Assembly: GCA_016868955.1 (NCBI GenBank)
Contig: VGFF01000129.1
Coordinates: 1 to 5,599, forward strand
DNA from: Armatimonadota bacterium
GTDB taxonomy: Bacteria > Sysuimicrobiota > Sysuimicrobiia > Sysuimicrobiales > VGFF01
Direction: 5' to 3'
Length of the DNA stretch: 5,599 nucleotides
Part shown: positions 5,446-5,599 of the stretch, piece by piece
Layout of the letters: each line of letters begins with the position of its first letter
Position numbering within the stretch: the stretch's first letter is position 1
The notes under the pieces: generated by a model
What the model was told of the DNA's origin: nothing
The model's input: only the letters and a program-made list of their open reading frames with translations
The model's database searches: none
Made by a program: the position numbers and the translations under genes

Positions 5446-5599
5446 GTGCGCCAATCCTGGATGGTGAAGCTACCCTGATGTCGTGGCCGGGTAACGGTTA
5501 GGCGATTTCGACTTGGCGGAGCCACCTCCTCTCGTTAGAGACAGGTGAGATGCCGCCGATGGACGTGTGCCGTCGGTGCGGATTGTATAAGCCCTCGAT
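5446..5599 (+). ncRNA. Probable 5' end of a group II intron (domain I), continuing beyond the window
   Basis: The stretch starts GTGCG, fitting the bacterial group II intron 5' consensus GUGYG, and contains GGTGAAGCTACCC and GGGTAACGGTTAGGC, which resemble early domain I sequences of such introns. Several strong hairpins can be drawn: CACCT/AGGTG (5523-5527 with 5543-5547) enclosing CTCT/AGAG (5529-5532 with 5537-5540), and CCG-CCGA/TCGG-CGG (5553-5559 with 5573-5581). Group II introns are ribozymes that splice from RNA and move with a reverse transcriptase encoded in domain IV, which would lie several hundred bases past the window. Insertion directly behind a hairpin fits the bacterial class C habit of targeting terminator stems. 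No coding frame was recognised here. The call is by pattern only. Confidence 0.4.

Noticed and set aside
4273..5454. A 393-codon minus-strand open frame opposite the MFS gene
   Set aside because: It is composed of Arg/Asp/Glu/Gln/His low complexity with no recognisable fold, typical of antisense to a GC-rich membrane-protein gene.
1..5599. CRISPR array, tRNA or rRNA genes
   Set aside because: No regularly spaced direct repeats, no cloverleaf with a TTC-type T-loop and no conserved rRNA stretches were seen on either strand.

Overview
The window is GC-rich bacterial DNA with heavy use of G/C at third codon positions, interrupted by one AT-rich gap at about 577-730. The lineage cannot be fixed from sequence alone. 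A cyclase-type motif (NVTFLFSDIGGSTR), a STAND-type ATPase and an exosortase PEP-CTERM signal together suggest a high-GC soil or sediment bacterium from a phylum such as Eremiobacterota, Chloroflexi, Acidobacteria or Planctomycetes. This is a guess from family distribution. The mix of fragments is compatible with a genome-rearrangement zone or a metagenome contig.

Layout. Bases 1-201 hold no gene I can name; one forward frame is open from the window edge to 154. A small PadR-like winged-helix repressor gene (202-576, minus) is divergent from a two-gene set: a protein with two tandem ribbon-helix-helix (RHH)-like repeats (731-1162, plus), then a STAND/AAA-type ATPase (1206-2798, plus). The AT-rich gap between the divergent genes carries two inverted repeats and a perfect DnaA-box 9-mer. 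From about 2.74 to 4.02 kb lies a graveyard of partial genes: an acetamidase C-terminus, a class III cyclase N-terminal motif fused out of frame to a TPR piece, a SirB1-like N-terminus (minus), and a frameshifted PEP-CTERM surface protein (minus). An intact 12-TM-type MFS transporter follows (4180-5382, plus). The last 175 bases contain a perfect hairpin (5425-5445) immediately followed by GTGCG and strongly structured sequence, read here as the likely 5' end of a group II intron that runs off the window.

How it may work together (inference). PadR, the tandem-RHH protein and the ATPase form a compact divergent regulatory module around one operator-rich gap. Either DNA-binding protein could control it, and the ATPase looks like a signal-sensing switch whose C-terminus has been cut off by the rearrangement next to it. 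The MFS transporter appears to be an independent gene. The most unusual items are the tandem RHH architecture, the density of unrelated gene remnants on both strands within 1.3 kb, and the hairpin-abutting intron-like end.
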